Shown here piece by piece: positions 1 to 13,032 of a stretch of DNA of 64,000 nt. The notes beneath the pieces are model-generated. The model did not search any database, was not told the origin of the DNA, and worked only from the letters and a program-made list of their open reading frames with translations. Source of the stretch: Arthrobacter crusticola (lineage in GTDB: Bacteria > Actinomycetota > Actinomycetes > Actinomycetales > Micrococcaceae); assembly GCF_004357995.1 (NCBI RefSeq), contig NZ_SMTK01000001.1:372001-436000 (forward strand), in the 5' to 3' direction. Each line of letters begins with the position of its first letter. Within the stretch, counting starts at the first letter, position 1. Position numbers and translations under genes: made by a program.

Positions 1-210
1 CGCCGGACCCAGGCCCGCGTCACCTGCCCCACGCTGGTGACGGCCTCCCGCCACGACGGCGGCGTCGCCTACTCCCACGCCGAGGACTTCCGGGACACCA
101 TCCCCACCGCACGGCTGGTGGAGCTGTCGGCGCCCAGCCACCTCTTTTGGCTCGGGACCAGCCGTGGTGAGGCCGCGTCAGCGGTCCGGGAGTTCCTGGC
201 GCCGTCCTGA
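1..210 (+). CDS. Alpha/beta hydrolase, C-terminal fragment
   Basis: Frame 1 is open from the first base to a TGA at 208-210 and gives 69 residues. It reads as the end of an alpha/beta hydrolase: a strand CPTLVTASRHDG holding the usual late acid residue (the Asp of RHDG), then a helix and APSHLFWLG, where the His sits in the position of the catalytic histidine, followed by a final helix ending EFLAPS. The N-terminal nucleophile region lies outside the window, so the subfamily and substrate cannot be stated. It converges with the ABC exporter genes that follow on the minus strand. Confidence 0.7.
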   Translation, partial: RRTQARVTCPTLVTASRHDGGVAYSHAEDFRDTIPTARLVELSAPSHLFWLGTSRGEAASAVREFLAPS

Positions 211-325
211 TTCCTCCGAGCCACCCGGAGGGCCGGCTGGCGGGCTCGCTGGAGCGCCGGCCGGAGCGCTGCACTCCCGGCCGGTGACCGCCGATCGGGT
301 GGGGAGAAACCTACACGGAGAGGAA

Positions 326-1984
326 CTACACGGAGAGGTCCCGGCGGCGGAACGCCGGGACCGCCGCCGCCAGCAGCACCAGGGCGGTGAGGCCCATCAG
401 CAGCAACGGGCCGGCGTTCAGCGGAACCGAAGGCACCGCCGGCACCAGGCCGAAGGGTTCGGCCTCCAGCAGGGCCTCCGGGAGCCGGAGGATCGGTCCA
501 TAGAGGCCGATCAGCAGCGAGGCGATCAGGATCAGCCACACCCACCACGAACCCGTCCTCAGGCCGTAGGCCAGCGCCGTCAGGGCCGCGAAGCAGGAAA
601 CCAGGGGAAGGTAGGCCAGGGACGCCGCGGTGAATTCCAGCGCCAGGTTCCGCGCATCCGGTTCGACGGACGCCACCGCGCCGGCTCCCAGCCCGAATCC
701 GGCGGCCAGCAGGAGCAGTGTGTCTGCTGCAAGGGTGACGGCGAGGAAGTGAAGCATCAGCCGGTCCCGCCCGGCGCCGGCGGCCAGCAGAAGCGCGGTG
801 CGCCCCGAGTCCTCCTCCCGGCGCAGCCGGTTCACCGTGACCACCACATGGACGGCGACCGCCATCGCGAAGTATCGAAGGAACGCTGAAAGGGCCGCCC
901 GCAGGGCGTCTCCGCCCGGCGGGCCCCCGATCACCGCCGCGAGCTCGGGGCGGGCCTCGAAGCTGTCGACGATGGCCTGGCCCATCGAACCGGTGAGCAG
1001 GGCAAAGGCGAAGAGGCCGAGGCACCAGCTGAGGATGCTGACGCGCTCGAGCCGAAACACCAACCCCGCGGGAGAGGTCAGGGCCCGCGTGGCGCGGCTG
1101 GGGCCCGGGCGGGCGGCGATCAGGCCCGCCCCGAGGTCCCGCCGGGAGGCCAGCAGGTACGCGGCCAGGCAGAGCAGGGCGGCGAGGACCACCGCGGGCA
1201 GCAGCGGCCACCAGCGCAGGTCGACGAACGCCCGGGTCTGCTGGCTCCACCCGATGGGGGAGAGCCAGGACAGTGCAGTTCCGCCGACGCGTTGAGCGTC
1301 GCCGATCCCGCGGAGGAGGTAGGCAAGCCCGAGGGCCCCTCCGGCCAGGCCCGTGGCGCCTCGGGCCGACTGGCTGAGCTGGGCCGTCACCGCGGCGGCC
1401 GCGCCGAAGACAACACCGGCGGCCCCGACCCCGGCGGCGAGGGCGAGGGAGTCGGCACGGGCAAGCCCGTTGCCAAGCATCGCAACGGTCAGGACGACGG
1501 CGACGGCGCCGTTAGCCACCAGCAGCGCCGCCAGGGCGGCCGTGAGCGGGGCATGCCGCCCCACGACGCCGGCCCGCACCAGTTCGGCCCGCCCGGATTC
1601 CTCCTCGGCCCGGGTGTGCCGGACCACCAGGAAAATGGACATCAACGCCGCCGCGACCGCCAGCATGCCCAGCACTTCGTTGGCCAGCAGAGCGCCCAGC
1701 GTGTAGTGCTCCAGCCCGTACCCCGGACCGGACAGCAGTGCGCCGGAGGGGTCTTTCAGGATGGCCGCACGGGTCTGCAGGGCCGCCTGATCCGGGTAGG
1801 CCAGCGGAAGGACCGCGCCGAAGTAGCCGACGAGTCCGCCCAGGGCCACGGCCCAGAGCGGAATCCGGAGGCGGTCCCGCAGCAGGGCGAAGTGGAACAG
1901 CCTTCCCGTTCCGGCGAGGGCGCCCGCAGTGCGGGCGCCCCGAAGCCCGTCCCGCTGCCCCCGGGAAGGGGCTGCGGCGCTCAT
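326..1984 (-). CDS. ABC-2 type exporter permease
   Basis: A 552-residue membrane protein with about twelve hydrophobic segments in two similar halves, each starting with a conserved FRLER/FHFALLRDRLRIPLW type entry helix and containing a RxEEExGRxELVRAG-like loop (RHTRAEEESGRAELVRAG near residue 125, RLRREEDSGRTALLLAAG near residue 390). This is the architecture of the actinobacterial drug or polyketide exporter permeases that pair with a separate ATPase. Its ATG overlaps the stop of the upstream ATPase gene by four bases (ATGA), so the two are translationally coupled. The substrate is unknown; a hydrophobic toxic compound is the usual role for this family. A TetR gene lies just upstream and probably controls the pair. 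Confidence 0.85.
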   Translation of the reverse strand: MSAAAPSRGQRDGLRGARTAGALAGTGRLFHFALLRDRLRIPLWAVALGGLVGYFGAVLPLAYPDQAALQTRAAILKDPSGALLSGPGYGLEHYTLGALLANEVLGMLAVAAALMSIFLVVRHTRAEEESGRAELVRAGVVGRHAPLTAALAALLVANGAVAVVLTVAMLGNGLARADSLALAAGVGAAGVVFGAAAAVTAQLSQSARGATGLAGGALGLAYLLRGIGDAQRVGGTALSWLSPIGWSQQTRAFVDLRWWPLLPAVVLAALLCLAAYLLASRRDLGAGLIAARPGPSRATRALTSPAGLVFRLERVSILSWCLGLFAFALLTGSMGQAIVDSFEARPELAAVIGGPPGGDALRAALSAFLRYFAMAVAVHVVVTVNRLRREEDSGRTALLLAAGAGRDRLMLHFLAVTLAADTLLLLAAGFGLGAGAVASVEPDARNLALEFTAASLAYLPLVSCFAALTALAYGLRTGSWWVWLILIASLLIGLYGPILRLPEALLEAEPFGLVPAVPSVPLNAGPLLLMGLTALVLLAAAVPAFRRRDLSV

Positions 1985-2883
1985 GAGCGCGCGCCCTGCG
2001 CGTCCGGGCTGTACTGGTGGACGAACAGTTCCTCGAGGGTGGGCGGTGTCGAGGTGAGGCTGCGGATATCCAGGGGCAGGAGGTGCTCAAGCACCGCGGG
2101 CAGGGCGCCGTCCTCGACACTGAAGAGCAGGCGCTCGCCGTCCCGGCGGACGTCGTGGACCCCGGGCAGCAGGGCGACACCCGACGGATCCTTCCCGCAC
2201 ACCACTGACACCGCCGCACGGGCCAGGTGCCGCAGCTCACTGAGGGCACCCGACTGAACGGTCCGCCCCTGTCGGATGATCGTCACCCGGTCGCAGAGGG
2301 TTTCCACCTCGGCGAGGAGGTGGCTTGAGAGCAGCACGGTGCGTCCGGCCGCCCTGGCCTCCCGAACGCAGTCCTGGAACACCCGCTCCATCAGGGGATC
2401 GAGGCCGGAGGTGGGTTCGTCGAGCACGAGGAGCTCGACATCGCTCGCGAGCGCCGCGACGAGTGCGACCTTCTGGCGGTTTCCCTTGGAGTAGGTCCGG
2501 GTTTTCTTGCTCGGGTCGAGATCGAAACGCTCAAGGAGGTCGCTGCGGCGCCTGCTGTCTGCGCCGCCGCGCAGGCTTACGAGGAGGTCGATCGCCTCGC
2601 CTCCGGTGATCTTCGGCCACAGGTTCACGTCCCCGGGAACGTAGGAAAGCCTGCGGTGGAGCCGGACCGCCTCCGTCCACGGGTCCTCCCCGAAGAGCCT
2701 CGCAGTCCCGGAGTCGGCCTTTGCCGCGCCAAGCAGGATCCGGATGGTGGTGGACTTGCCGGCTCCGTTGGGGCCGAGGAAGCCGTGGACCTCTCCGGCC
2801 TCAAGCCGCAGGTCCAGTTCGTCGAGTGCCCGGACGGCACCGAAGTTCTTGCTCAGTTTCTGCACGTCAATGACGGGGTTCAC
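1981..2883 (-). CDS. ABC exporter ATP-binding protein
   Basis: A 300-residue ATPase subunit that powers the adjacent permease. Walker A is GPNGAGKST near residue 38, the signature region reads YSKGNRQKVALVAAL, Walker B is ELLVLDEPTSGLD, and the switch histidine is in LLSSHLLAEVE. After about residue 215 there is a C-terminal domain of the type seen in DrrA-like exporter ATPases. The gene ends by overlapping the permease start and is preceded by 27 bases separating it from the TetR gene, so TetR-ATPase-permease looks like one minus-strand transcription unit. Confidence 0.9.
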   Translation of the reverse strand: MNPVIDVQKLSKNFGAVRALDELDLRLEAGEVHGFLGPNGAGKSTTIRILLGAAKADSGTARLFGEDPWTEAVRLHRRLSYVPGDVNLWPKITGGEAIDLLVSLRGGADSRRRSDLLERFDLDPSKKTRTYSKGNRQKVALVAALASDVELLVLDEPTSGLDPLMERVFQDCVREARAAGRTVLLSSHLLAEVETLCDRVTIIRQGRTVQSGALSELRHLARAAVSVVCGKDPSGVALLPGVHDVRRDGERLLFSVEDGALPAVLEHLLPLDIRSLTSTPPTLEELFVHQYSPDAQGARS

Positions 2884-2910
2884 GGGGTGCTCCTGATGGA
2901 AGGGCCGGGG

Positions 2911-3615
2911 TCAGCGGGGGGATTCTTCCTGCGGAGGGTCCGGAACGTACATCAGGTAGGTGTCGAGCATGGAACGGTCGGTGGTAAGCCCCTGGGAGAA
3001 GAGTTCGAGGGTCGGCGATGCGTGGCGTTCAAGGTACCCGCGCAGGATCGAGGAAAAGTCATGGGGGTCCTGCGGCGGGTGCACGCTGAGATCGAGCAGC
3101 ACCGCGCCGAACCCCTGCAGGGCCAGGCAGCGGGCCCGTGCCTTCTCGTCCCGGGAGGGGCGGATGGTGCCCGCTGCCACCCCTTCGGCGAGCCACCCCT
3201 CCACCTCCTCGGCGAAGTGGTCGAGGAAGGACCCGGCAGCGGATCCGCCCTCCTGAAGGCAGCGGATGGCGTAGGCCAGGAGGTGGGCGGACTCCTCGAC
3301 GGTGGCCAGGCCGATCAGGCCCTCGACCGCCGCCGGCCCGCCCGTTGCCTGGCTCTTGTAGGAGCGGATCTGCTCGAGGACATAGCCGTCGCAGGCTTCC
3401 CGGAGGCCGTCCTTCGAGCCGAAGTGGTGAAGGACCAGAGCCGGGCTCACCCCGGTCTCCCGGGCAATGGCGCGCAGTCCCACCCGGAAGCCGTCGCGTC
3501 CGAACAGCCGGACCGCGGCGTCGCGGAGACGTGCCCTGGCCGTCCGGTCCTCCGGGCGGTCAGCTCGAACGAAGGCGCCGGCTGAACGCATGTTCAGCAT
3601 GCTAACCACCCGCAC
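2911..3615 (-). CDS. TetR family transcriptional regulator
   Basis: A 234-residue regulator. The N-terminal helix-turn-helix domain runs about residues 25-70 (RARLRDAAVRLFGRDGF, then LRAIARETGVSPALVLHHF with GSKDGLREA), which is diagnostic of TetR proteins; the C-terminal helical domain is the ligand-binding part. Three in-frame ATG codons occur close together (3615, 3600, 3591) and the real start could be any of them. The inverted repeat at 3581-3598 overlaps the last of these, so the protein may repress its own gene and, by readthrough, the exporter. Its inducer is probably the exported compound or a relative. Confidence 0.85.
   Translation of the reverse strand: MRVVSMLNMRSAGAFVRADRPEDRTARARLRDAAVRLFGRDGFRVGLRAIARETGVSPALVLHHFGSKDGLREACDGYVLEQIRSYKSQATGGPAAVEGLIGLATVEESAHLLAYAIRCLQEGGSAAGSFLDHFAEEVEGWLAEGVAAGTIRPSRDEKARARCLALQGFGAVLLDLSVHPPQDPHDFSSILRGYLERHASPTLELFSQGLTTDRSMLDTYLMYVPDPPQEESPR
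3581..3598. promoter_or_regulatory. Perfect inverted repeat at the TetR gene start
   Basis: GCTGAAC-GCAT-GTTCAGC is a perfect 7-bp inverted repeat with a 4-base spacer, and it runs directly into the palindrome AGCATGCT at 3596-3603. Position at the 5' end of the TetR gene and symmetry fit an autoregulatory operator. This is inference from position only. Confidence 0.4.
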
Positions 3616-3671
3616 AGTGGCGCACTAGGGCCGAAAGGACCGATCCTGTCCGGGGCGGGCCCGGCCCGGGC

Positions 3672-4916
3672 TCAGGGGCGTGCCGAGGCCAGTGCGAAGA
3701 GCCGCGACCGGTGGTGGGTCGCCGAGTCCAGGAGTGCGCGTTCCTCTGCGGCCTGCGCGGTCCGTGGCCGGCCGTTGACCATCTGCTGACGGGCAAAGGC
3801 GAGGCGGGTAGCGGCGCGGATGAAGGCCTTCATCTCGCTGCGGGCGCCGAAGGAGCCAGCCCAGGCGAGGGCCTGCGCCCGCCCCGGACCGGTGGCGAGC
3901 ATCGACACCTCCTGGGAGGTGAACCAGCCGGCGTCGACATAGTCACCGAGCCGGGATTCGGTCAGTCGGCGCTCCGCCCGCCGGATCAGCACCACCGCGA
4001 CGATCGCCACGCAGAACAGCGGGACCTGGACGAGCAGGTAGAAGGAGAAGAAGTCATCGAACAGCAGCACCGTCCCCCCGTTCCAAAGCATGTGCCCGGC
4101 GATCGCGGGGACCAGGCCCAGGAGGAAGGCCGGCAGCACCCGGGCCGGGCCGCCGCCCCGGCTGACCGCCCGCCCCACCACGAAGCCCAGGGCGGCGGTG
4201 AACATCACGTGGGCGAACGGCGAGAACAGCCCGCGCAGCACGAACACGCCGACGACCGCACCCAGGGTTCCCGACTCAAGGATGGCCGAACTGAAGTAGA
4301 GGATGTTCTCGGTGAAGGCGAACCCCGCGGCGATGGTGCCGGCATAGACGATGCCGTCCACCGGGCCGTCGAAGTGGCTGCGCCGGGAGTAGACGAGGAT
4401 CAGCACCCCGAGTCCCTTGGCGAATTCCTCGACGACCGGGGCCTGCAGGACCGGGCCGATGACGTCGGTCGAGGTTGAGTCAAGGGCCACGCTGAGCAGG
4501 CCGAGGACGTAGTTTCCCAGCAGCAGCGTCACGACCACGGAGATCCCCGCACCCCACAGGAAGGCGAACAGCAATGCGCCGCGGGGCTCCGGATCCCAGC
4601 GGTCGATCCAGCCGATGCCGAGGGCACAGATGCCCAGCGGCACCAGTGCCAGCACCGCGCACAACACCAGTGCCGTCGTGCCAAGGGACTGCGACAGGAA
4701 CCAGACGAGCGCCGCGAGCACCAGGGCGGTGACGAGCAGCAGCACGACGTTGAGGGCGCCGGCTCCGCGCTTCACGGGCCGGTCCCATACCGGAGGCGGG
4801 GGAGCGAGCCCGTTCCACTGGGGCGCCGGCGGTGCCGAGCGCTGGGTTGAGGCCTCCCACCAGGAAAGCCCCTGATGGCCGGGGCGGGCCGAACCGGACG
4901 GATCGTAAAGCGACAT
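3672..4916 (-). CDS. PrsW-family intramembrane metalloprotease
   Basis: A 414-residue protein with a proline-rich cytoplasmic N-terminus (about 60 residues), then roughly eight membrane segments and a 70-residue soluble tail. It carries the family motifs: the EEFAKG glutamate pair near residue 155, the FTENILYF loop, HVMFTAALG and AGHMLWNG with their histidines. PrsW-type proteases cleave within or near the membrane; in Bacillus PrsW acts on an anti-sigma factor, but the substrate in actinobacteria is not known. It is divergent from pyrR with 96 bases between the starts. Confidence 0.85.
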   Translation of the reverse strand: MSLYDPSGSARPGHQGLSWWEASTQRSAPPAPQWNGLAPPPPVWDRPVKRGAGALNVVLLLVTALVLAALVWFLSQSLGTTALVLCAVLALVPLGICALGIGWIDRWDPEPRGALLFAFLWGAGISVVVTLLLGNYVLGLLSVALDSTSTDVIGPVLQAPVVEEFAKGLGVLILVYSRRSHFDGPVDGIVYAGTIAAGFAFTENILYFSSAILESGTLGAVVGVFVLRGLFSPFAHVMFTAALGFVVGRAVSRGGGPARVLPAFLLGLVPAIAGHMLWNGGTVLLFDDFFSFYLLVQVPLFCVAIVAVVLIRRAERRLTESRLGDYVDAGWFTSQEVSMLATGPGRAQALAWAGSFGARSEMKAFIRAATRLAFARQQMVNGRPRTAQAAEERALLDSATHHRSRLFALASARP

Positions 4917-4978
4917 ACGCCCAGACTATTCGCCGTGAGTCCTGTGATACTTTTGAGAACGCAGCCAACCTTTAAATG

Positions 4979-4994
4979 CCGTCCTGTGAGGCGG
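4979..4994 (+). promoter_or_regulatory. PyrR-binding RNA hairpin in the pyr leader
   Basis: The transcript can form a 5-bp stem (CCGUC paired with GGCGG, one G-U pair) capped by the hexaloop CUGUGA. This matches the CNGNGA loop and flanking bases of the PyrR binding loop known from Bacillus. The 3' side of the hairpin runs straight into the pyrR Shine-Dalgarno sequence (GGGGAAGGAGG, 4992-5003), and no terminator follows. The layout therefore fits translational repression, as described for mycobacterial PyrR: PyrR with UMP would hold the hairpin and hide the ribosome site of the whole operon. Confidence 0.8.
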
Positions 4995-5012
4995 GGAAGG
5001 AGGAAGCGTGAT

Positions 5013-5600
5013 ATGACCGTGCCCGCACCGCATGCCGGAGCCGCACCGCGCGTTGTTCTCGCCGAAGCCGATATAGACCGCGCGCTCACCCGCATCGCCC
5101 ACGAGATCCTCGAAGCCAACAAAGGCTCCCAGGACCTGGTCCTCCTCGGCATTCCCCGCAGGGGTTTCCCGCTGGCCCAGCGCCTCGCCCGCCGCATCGG
5201 CGCCGTCGATCCGTCCGTTGACCCCCGCGCCATCACCGGTCAGCTCGATGTCACCATGTACCGGGACGACCTGCAGCGCAATCCCACCCGCCCGCCGCGG
5301 GCCACCCAGCTCCCGCCGACGGGGATCGACGAGAAGGTCGTGGTCCTCGTCGACGACGTCCTGTACTCCGGGCGGACCATCCGCGCCGCCCTTGACGCGC
5401 TGGCCGACCTGGGCCGGCCCCGCATCGTGCGGCTCGCCGTCCTGGTGGACCGCGGGCACCGGGAGCTTCCGATCCGCGCCGACCACGTGGGCAAGAACCT
5501 CCCGACCTCCTCGGCGGAACGGGTCCGGGTCCACCTCGAGGAGATTGACACCGCCGGTGGTCGTCCCGTGAACGAAGTGGTCATCGAGGGCGGCGCATGA
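5013..5600 (+). CDS. pyrR: Bifunctional pyr operon regulator / uracil phosphoribosyltransferase
   Basis: A 195-residue PyrR. The phosphoribosyltransferase PRPP motif is [13 protein letters not shown] around residues 110-122, and the C-terminal [12 protein letters not shown] loop is typical of PyrR. It senses uridine nucleotides, binds the leader RNA and can salvage uracil. The open frame runs further upstream to 4875, but the ATG at 5013 is chosen because a strong AAGGAGGAAG ribosome site sits 8 bases before it and the PyrR hairpin immediately precedes that. It is the first gene of the pyrimidine operon, and its stop overlaps the pyrB start (ATGA). Confidence 0.95.
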   Translation: MTVPAPHAGAAPRVVLAEADIDRALTRIAHEILEANKGSQDLVLLGIPRRGFPLAQRLARRIGAVDPSVDPRAITGQLDVTMYRDDLQRNPTRPPRATQLPPTGIDEKVVVLVDDVLYSGRTIRAALDALADLGRPRIVRLAVLVDRGHRELPIRADHVGKNLPTSSAERVRVHLEEIDTAGGRPVNEVVIEGGA

Positions 5601-6628
5601 AGCACCTCCTCTCCACCCATGACCTCGCCCTGCCCGACGCGCTGCGCCTGCTCGACACCGCGGAGGAGATGGCGGCGGTGGGCGAGCGCGAAATCAAGAA
5701 GCTGCCCGCCCTGCGCGGGCGCACCGTGGTGAACCTGTTCTACGAGGACTCGACGAGGACCCGGATCTCCTTCGAGGCCGCCGCCAAGCGGCTCTCCGCG
5801 GACGTCATCAACTTCGCCGCCAAGGGCTCCTCGGTCTCCAAGGGCGAATCACTCAAGGACACCGCCCAGACGCTTGAGGCGATGAGCGCCGACGCCGTCG
5901 TCATCCGCCATCCCGCCTCCGGCGCCCCCGCCCGCCTGGCCGCATCCGGCTGGATTGACGCGGCGGTCCTCAACGCCGGCGACGGCACCCACGAGCACCC
6001 CACCCAGGCGCTGCTCGACGCCTTCACGCTCCGCCGCCACTGGGCGAAGGTGGCCGGCACCGGCTCTCCCGGCAGCGACCTCGCCGGCATGCGGGTCCTG
6101 ATCGTGGGGGACATCCTCCACTCGCGCGTCGCCCGCTCCAATGTGTGGCTGCTGAAGACCCTCGGCGCCGAGGTCACCCTGGTGGGTCCGCCCACCCTGC
6201 TCCCCGTGGGGGTCGACACCTGGCCCTGCACCGTGCGGTACAACCTGGACGAGGCGCTCGCCGACCGGCCCGACGCCGTGATGATGCTCCGGCTGCAGGC
6301 CGAGCGGATGAACGCCGCCTTCTTCCCCTCCACCCGGGAGTACTCCCGGCGCTGGGGGTTCGACGACGCCCGCCTCGCGGCGCTCGACACCCTGGGCCTC
6401 GGCGACACGGTCATCATGCATCCCGGACCCATGAACCGGGGTCTGGAGATTTCGGCCGCCGCGGCGGACTCGGTCCGCTCCACCGTGCTGGCCCAGGTGC
6501 GCAACGGCGTCTCGGTGCGCATGGCCGCGCTGTACCTGCTGCTTGCCGGCGGCACCCACGACGACCCGGCCGCGCCGACCGTGCGCGCCAACCCCGCACT
6601 TTCCCCCACGAAGGAGCCCGCAGTATGA
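5597..6628 (+). CDS. pyrB: Aspartate carbamoyltransferase catalytic subunit
   Basis: 343 residues, a normal length for the catalytic chain. It condenses carbamoyl phosphate with aspartate, the first committed step of UMP synthesis. Visible landmarks are the phosphate-binding [13 protein letters not shown] loop (about residues 50-62), [10 protein letters not shown], the [11 protein letters not shown] motif that holds the carbonyl-binding histidine, and the late HPGPMNRG segment. No pyrI regulatory chain is present, as usual in actinobacteria. Starts within the pyrR stop and ends overlapping the pyrC ATG. Confidence 0.97.
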   Translation: MKHLLSTHDLALPDALRLLDTAEEMAAVGEREIKKLPALRGRTVVNLFYEDSTRTRISFEAAAKRLSADVINFAAKGSSVSKGESLKDTAQTLEAMSADAVVIRHPASGAPARLAASGWIDAAVLNAGDGTHEHPTQALLDAFTLRRHWAKVAGTGSPGSDLAGMRVLIVGDILHSRVARSNVWLLKTLGAEVTLVGPPTLLPVGVDTWPCTVRYNLDEALADRPDAVMMLRLQAERMNAAFFPSTREYSRRWGFDDARLAALDTLGLGDTVIMHPGPMNRGLEISAAAADSVRSTVLAQVRNGVSVRMAALYLLLAGGTHDDPAAPTVRANPALSPTKEPAV

Positions 6629-7980
6629 CCGGCGCAGAACCGACACCCGGAAACGGGTACCTGATCCGGGGCGCCTCCCCGCTGGGCGGATCCCGCCAGG
6701 ACCTGCTGATCCGGAACGGACGCATCGTGCGGGTTGGTGCCGGCGCCGCCCCGGAACCCGGAACCCGCGTCATCGACGCCGACGGGCTGATCGCCCTTCC
6801 CGGCATGGTGGACCTCCACACCCACCTGCGCGAGCCCGGCCGCGAGGACGCGGAAACGGTCGAGACCGGATCCCGTGCCGCCGCACTGGGCGGGTTCACC
6901 GCGGTTCACGCCATGGCCAACAGCTCGCCGGTGGCCGACACTGCCGGCGTCGTCGAACAGGTGTACAGCCTCGGGCAGCGCGCGGGCTGGGTGGAGGTCC
7001 GCCCGGTCGGCGCCGTCACCGTCGGTCTGGCGGGGGAGCGGATGGCCGAACTCGGCGCCATGGCCGAATCCCGCGCTCGAGTGCGCGTCTTTTCCGACGA
7101 CGGCATCTGCGTCTCGGACCCCGTTCTAATGCGCCGTGCCCTCGAGTACGTGAAGGCCTTCGACGGGGTGATCGCCCAGCACGCCCAGGAGCCCCGGCTC
7201 ACCGAGGGGGCGCAGATGAACGAGGGCGAGGTCTCCGCCGTCCTGGGCCTGACCGGGTGGCCGGCCGTCGCCGAGGAGAGCATCATCGCCCGCGACGTGC
7301 TCCTGGCCCAGCACGTAAACTCGCGGCTGCACGTCTGCCACGTCTCCACCGCCGGGTCCGTCGAGATCCTGCGCTGGGCCAAGGCCCGCGGCATCCGTGT
7401 CACCGCCGAGGTCACCCCGCACCACCTGCTGCTCACCGACGACCTCGTGCGCAGCTACAACCCCGTCTACAAAGTGAACCCGCCCCTGCGCACCGCCGAT
7501 GACGTGCAGGCACTGCGGGAGGCCCTCGCCGACGGCACCATCGACGCCGTCGGAACCGACCACGCCCCGCACCCCAGCGAGCACAAGGAATGCGAGTGGG
7601 CGCAGGCGGCCATGGGCATGACCGGTCTTGAGACCGCCCTGTCCGTGGTGCAGCACACCATGGTCGAGACCGGCCTGCTCGACTGGGAGGGTTTCGCCCG
7701 CGTCACCTCCACCCGGCCGGCCGAGATCGGGCGGCTCGCCCACCAGGGCAGGCCGCTGACCGAAGGGGAGCCGGCCAACGTCGTCCTGGTCGACCCGGCC
7801 GCGCGGTGGACCGTCGATCCGAATAAAATGGCAACGATGGGACGCAACAGTCCTTTCGCCGGGATTGAGCTTCCCGGCCGGGTCCAGGCGACGTTCTACC
7901 GCGGCCACCCCACCGTCCTCGACGGCGCCCTCAACGCGCCGCTCACCCCGGCTGCAAAGGAAACCGCGTGGACTGGCTAG
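6625..7980 (+). CDS. pyrC: Dihydroorotase
   Basis: A 451-residue class I dihydroorotase that cyclises carbamoyl aspartate. The zinc site is visible as [10 protein letters not shown] (about residue 59), VCHVSTAGS, and the late GTDHAPHP with the catalytic aspartate. The frame is open far upstream inside pyrB, but the ATG at 6625 overlaps the pyrB stop by four bases and follows AAGGAG (6611-6616). The next gene starts inside its 3' end by 13 bases. Confidence 0.96.
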   Translation: MTGAEPTPGNGYLIRGASPLGGSRQDLLIRNGRIVRVGAGAAPEPGTRVIDADGLIALPGMVDLHTHLREPGREDAETVETGSRAAALGGFTAVHAMANSSPVADTAGVVEQVYSLGQRAGWVEVRPVGAVTVGLAGERMAELGAMAESRARVRVFSDDGICVSDPVLMRRALEYVKAFDGVIAQHAQEPRLTEGAQMNEGEVSAVLGLTGWPAVAEESIIARDVLLAQHVNSRLHVCHVSTAGSVEILRWAKARGIRVTAEVTPHHLLLTDDLVRSYNPVYKVNPPLRTADDVQALREALADGTIDAVGTDHAPHPSEHKECEWAQAAMGMTGLETALSVVQHTMVETGLLDWEGFARVTSTRPAEIGRLAHQGRPLTEGEPANVVLVDPAARWTVDPNKMATMGRNSPFAGIELPGRVQATFYRGHPTVLDGALNAPLTPAAKETAWTG

Positions 7981-8507
7981 GCCCGCTCAGCCTCACCGTT
8001 TTGATTGTCGGCGCCGTCTTCGCCCTAATGGCCGTGGGCTGGCGCAACCGGCTGCGCCGGCAGGCCGCGGTGCCCGCCCCGCCGGCCGCCCCGGCCGACC
8101 CCGGCCCGGAGCTGTACCGGACCGAAGGCCAGTACGTGGCCACGACCACCGCGGGGGACTGGCTCGACCGCCTCGCCGTCCACGGCCTGGGGGTGCGCTC
8201 CGAGGCGGTCGCCACGGTGCACCCCGACGGCGTCCTGCTGGCCCGCCGGGGCGCCCCGGACGTGTACGTGCCGCGGAATGCCCTCACCGGAGTGCGCCTC
8301 GAGTCGGGCATGACCGGCAAGTTCGTTGAAAAGAACGGCCTGGTCGTCCTTTCCTGGCGGCTCAACGGCGAAGGCGTCGACACCGGCTTCCGCACCCGCC
8401 ACGCCACCGACAAGGCACAGCTTCTCGCGGCGGTCGCCGCCCTCACCCCAGCCACCCCACCGTCGAACGATTCCCCGATTGATCCCGAAGGCAGGAACCC
8501 CCAGTGA
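7968..8507 (+). CDS. PH-like membrane protein of the pyr operon
   Basis: 179 residues beginning with one membrane helix (about residues 4-24), a basic NRLRRQ stop-transfer segment and a proline/alanine linker. A small beta-rich domain follows that resembles the PH-like domains of actinobacterial membrane proteins. A gene of this type sits between pyrC and carA in many actinobacteria, including mycobacteria, and its role there is unknown. GTG start inside pyrC; its stop overlaps the carA GTG (GTGA). The tight coupling suggests that it is made in step with the pyrimidine enzymes. No enzymatic motif is visible. Confidence 0.85.
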   Translation: MDWLGPLSLTVLIVGAVFALMAVGWRNRLRRQAAVPAPPAAPADPGPELYRTEGQYVATTTAGDWLDRLAVHGLGVRSEAVATVHPDGVLLARRGAPDVYVPRNALTGVRLESGMTGKFVEKNGLVVLSWRLNGEGVDTGFRTRHATDKAQLLAAVAALTPATPPSNDSPIDPEGRNPQ

Positions 8508-9720
8508 ACCAACCCCCCACGTCCCCGGCAGCGGCGGTGCTCGTCCTTGAAGACGGCAGGTCCTTCCGCGGCCGCAGCTACGGCGCCGAGGGCACGGCCC
8601 TCGGTGAGGCGGTGTTCGCCACCGGCATGACCGGCTACCAGGAGACCATCACCGACCCCTCCTACGCCCGCCAGCTCGTGGTGCAGACAGCACCGCACAT
8701 CGGCAACACCGGGGTGAACGCCGACGACGCCGAGTCACGGCGCATCTGGGTGGCCGGCTACATCGTGCGCGATGCGGCCCGCCGCCCGTCCAACTGGCGC
8801 TCCGAACTGAGCCTCGACGCCCAGCTCCGCGACCAGGGCGTCGTGGGGATCGAGGGCGTTGACACCCGCGCCGTCACCCGCCACCTGCGTGAGCGCGGCG
8901 CCATGAAGGCCGGCATTTTCTCCGGCGCCGCCGCCGCCCTGCCCGCGGCGCAGCTGCTGGAACAGGTCCAGGCGCAGCAGTCGATGGCCGGGGCGCGCCT
9001 CGCGGAGGAGGTGAGCGCCGAGGCGGTGTACACCGTCGAACCGGCCGACCACGGGTGGGACGGCGAGCCCCGGTTCACCGTCGCCGCCCTGGACCTCGGG
9101 ATCAAGACCATGACTCCCCGGCACTTCGCCCAGCGCGGGGTGCGCACCGTCGTCTTCCCCGCCGACACCTCCTTCGAGGACCTCACGGCGGCGGGTCCGG
9201 ACGGCGTGTTCATGTCCAACGGTCCCGGGGACCCGGCGACGGCTGACGTGCAGGTCGAGCTGCTGCGGCGGGTCCTGGAGCGGCGGATCCCGTTCTTCGG
9301 CATCTGCTTCGGCAACCAGATCCTCGGCAGGGCTCTGGGCTTCGGCACCTACAAGCTGCGCTACGGCCACCGCGGCATCAATCAGCCCGTCCTTGACCGG
9401 CGGACCGGCCGGGTCGAAATCACCTCCCAGAACCACGGGTTCGCGGTCGACGCACCGCTCGAGGGCCCCGTCGAGGCGCCGCACGGCGGCTTCGGCCGCG
9501 TCGAAGTCAGCCACATCAGCCTCAACGACTCGGTGGTCGAGGGGCTCGCGTGCCTCGACCTTCCCGCCTTCTCCGTCCAGTACCACCCCGAAGCGGCGGC
9601 CGGCCCCCACGACTCCGCCTACCTGTTCGACCGCTTCATCGACCTGATGGGCGCCGCTCACGGCGCGCAGCAGGCCAGCCCCGACAGCACCGCCCCGAGC
9701 ACCCCCCAGGAAGAGAACTG

Positions 9721-9721
<1 letters not shown>
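8504..9721 (+). CDS. carA: Carbamoyl-phosphate synthase small (glutaminase) subunit
   Basis: 405 residues. The N-terminal CarA-specific domain is followed by a class I glutamine amidotransferase domain from about residue 190. The nucleophile is Cys268 in GICFGNQ, and the catalytic His-Glu pair lies in QYHPEAAAG. It releases ammonia from glutamine for CarB. The GTG start overlaps the upstream stop, and the TGA shares one base with the carB ATG (TGATG). Confidence 0.97.
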
Positions 9722-13021
<3,300 letters not shown>

Positions 13022-13032
<11 letters not shown>

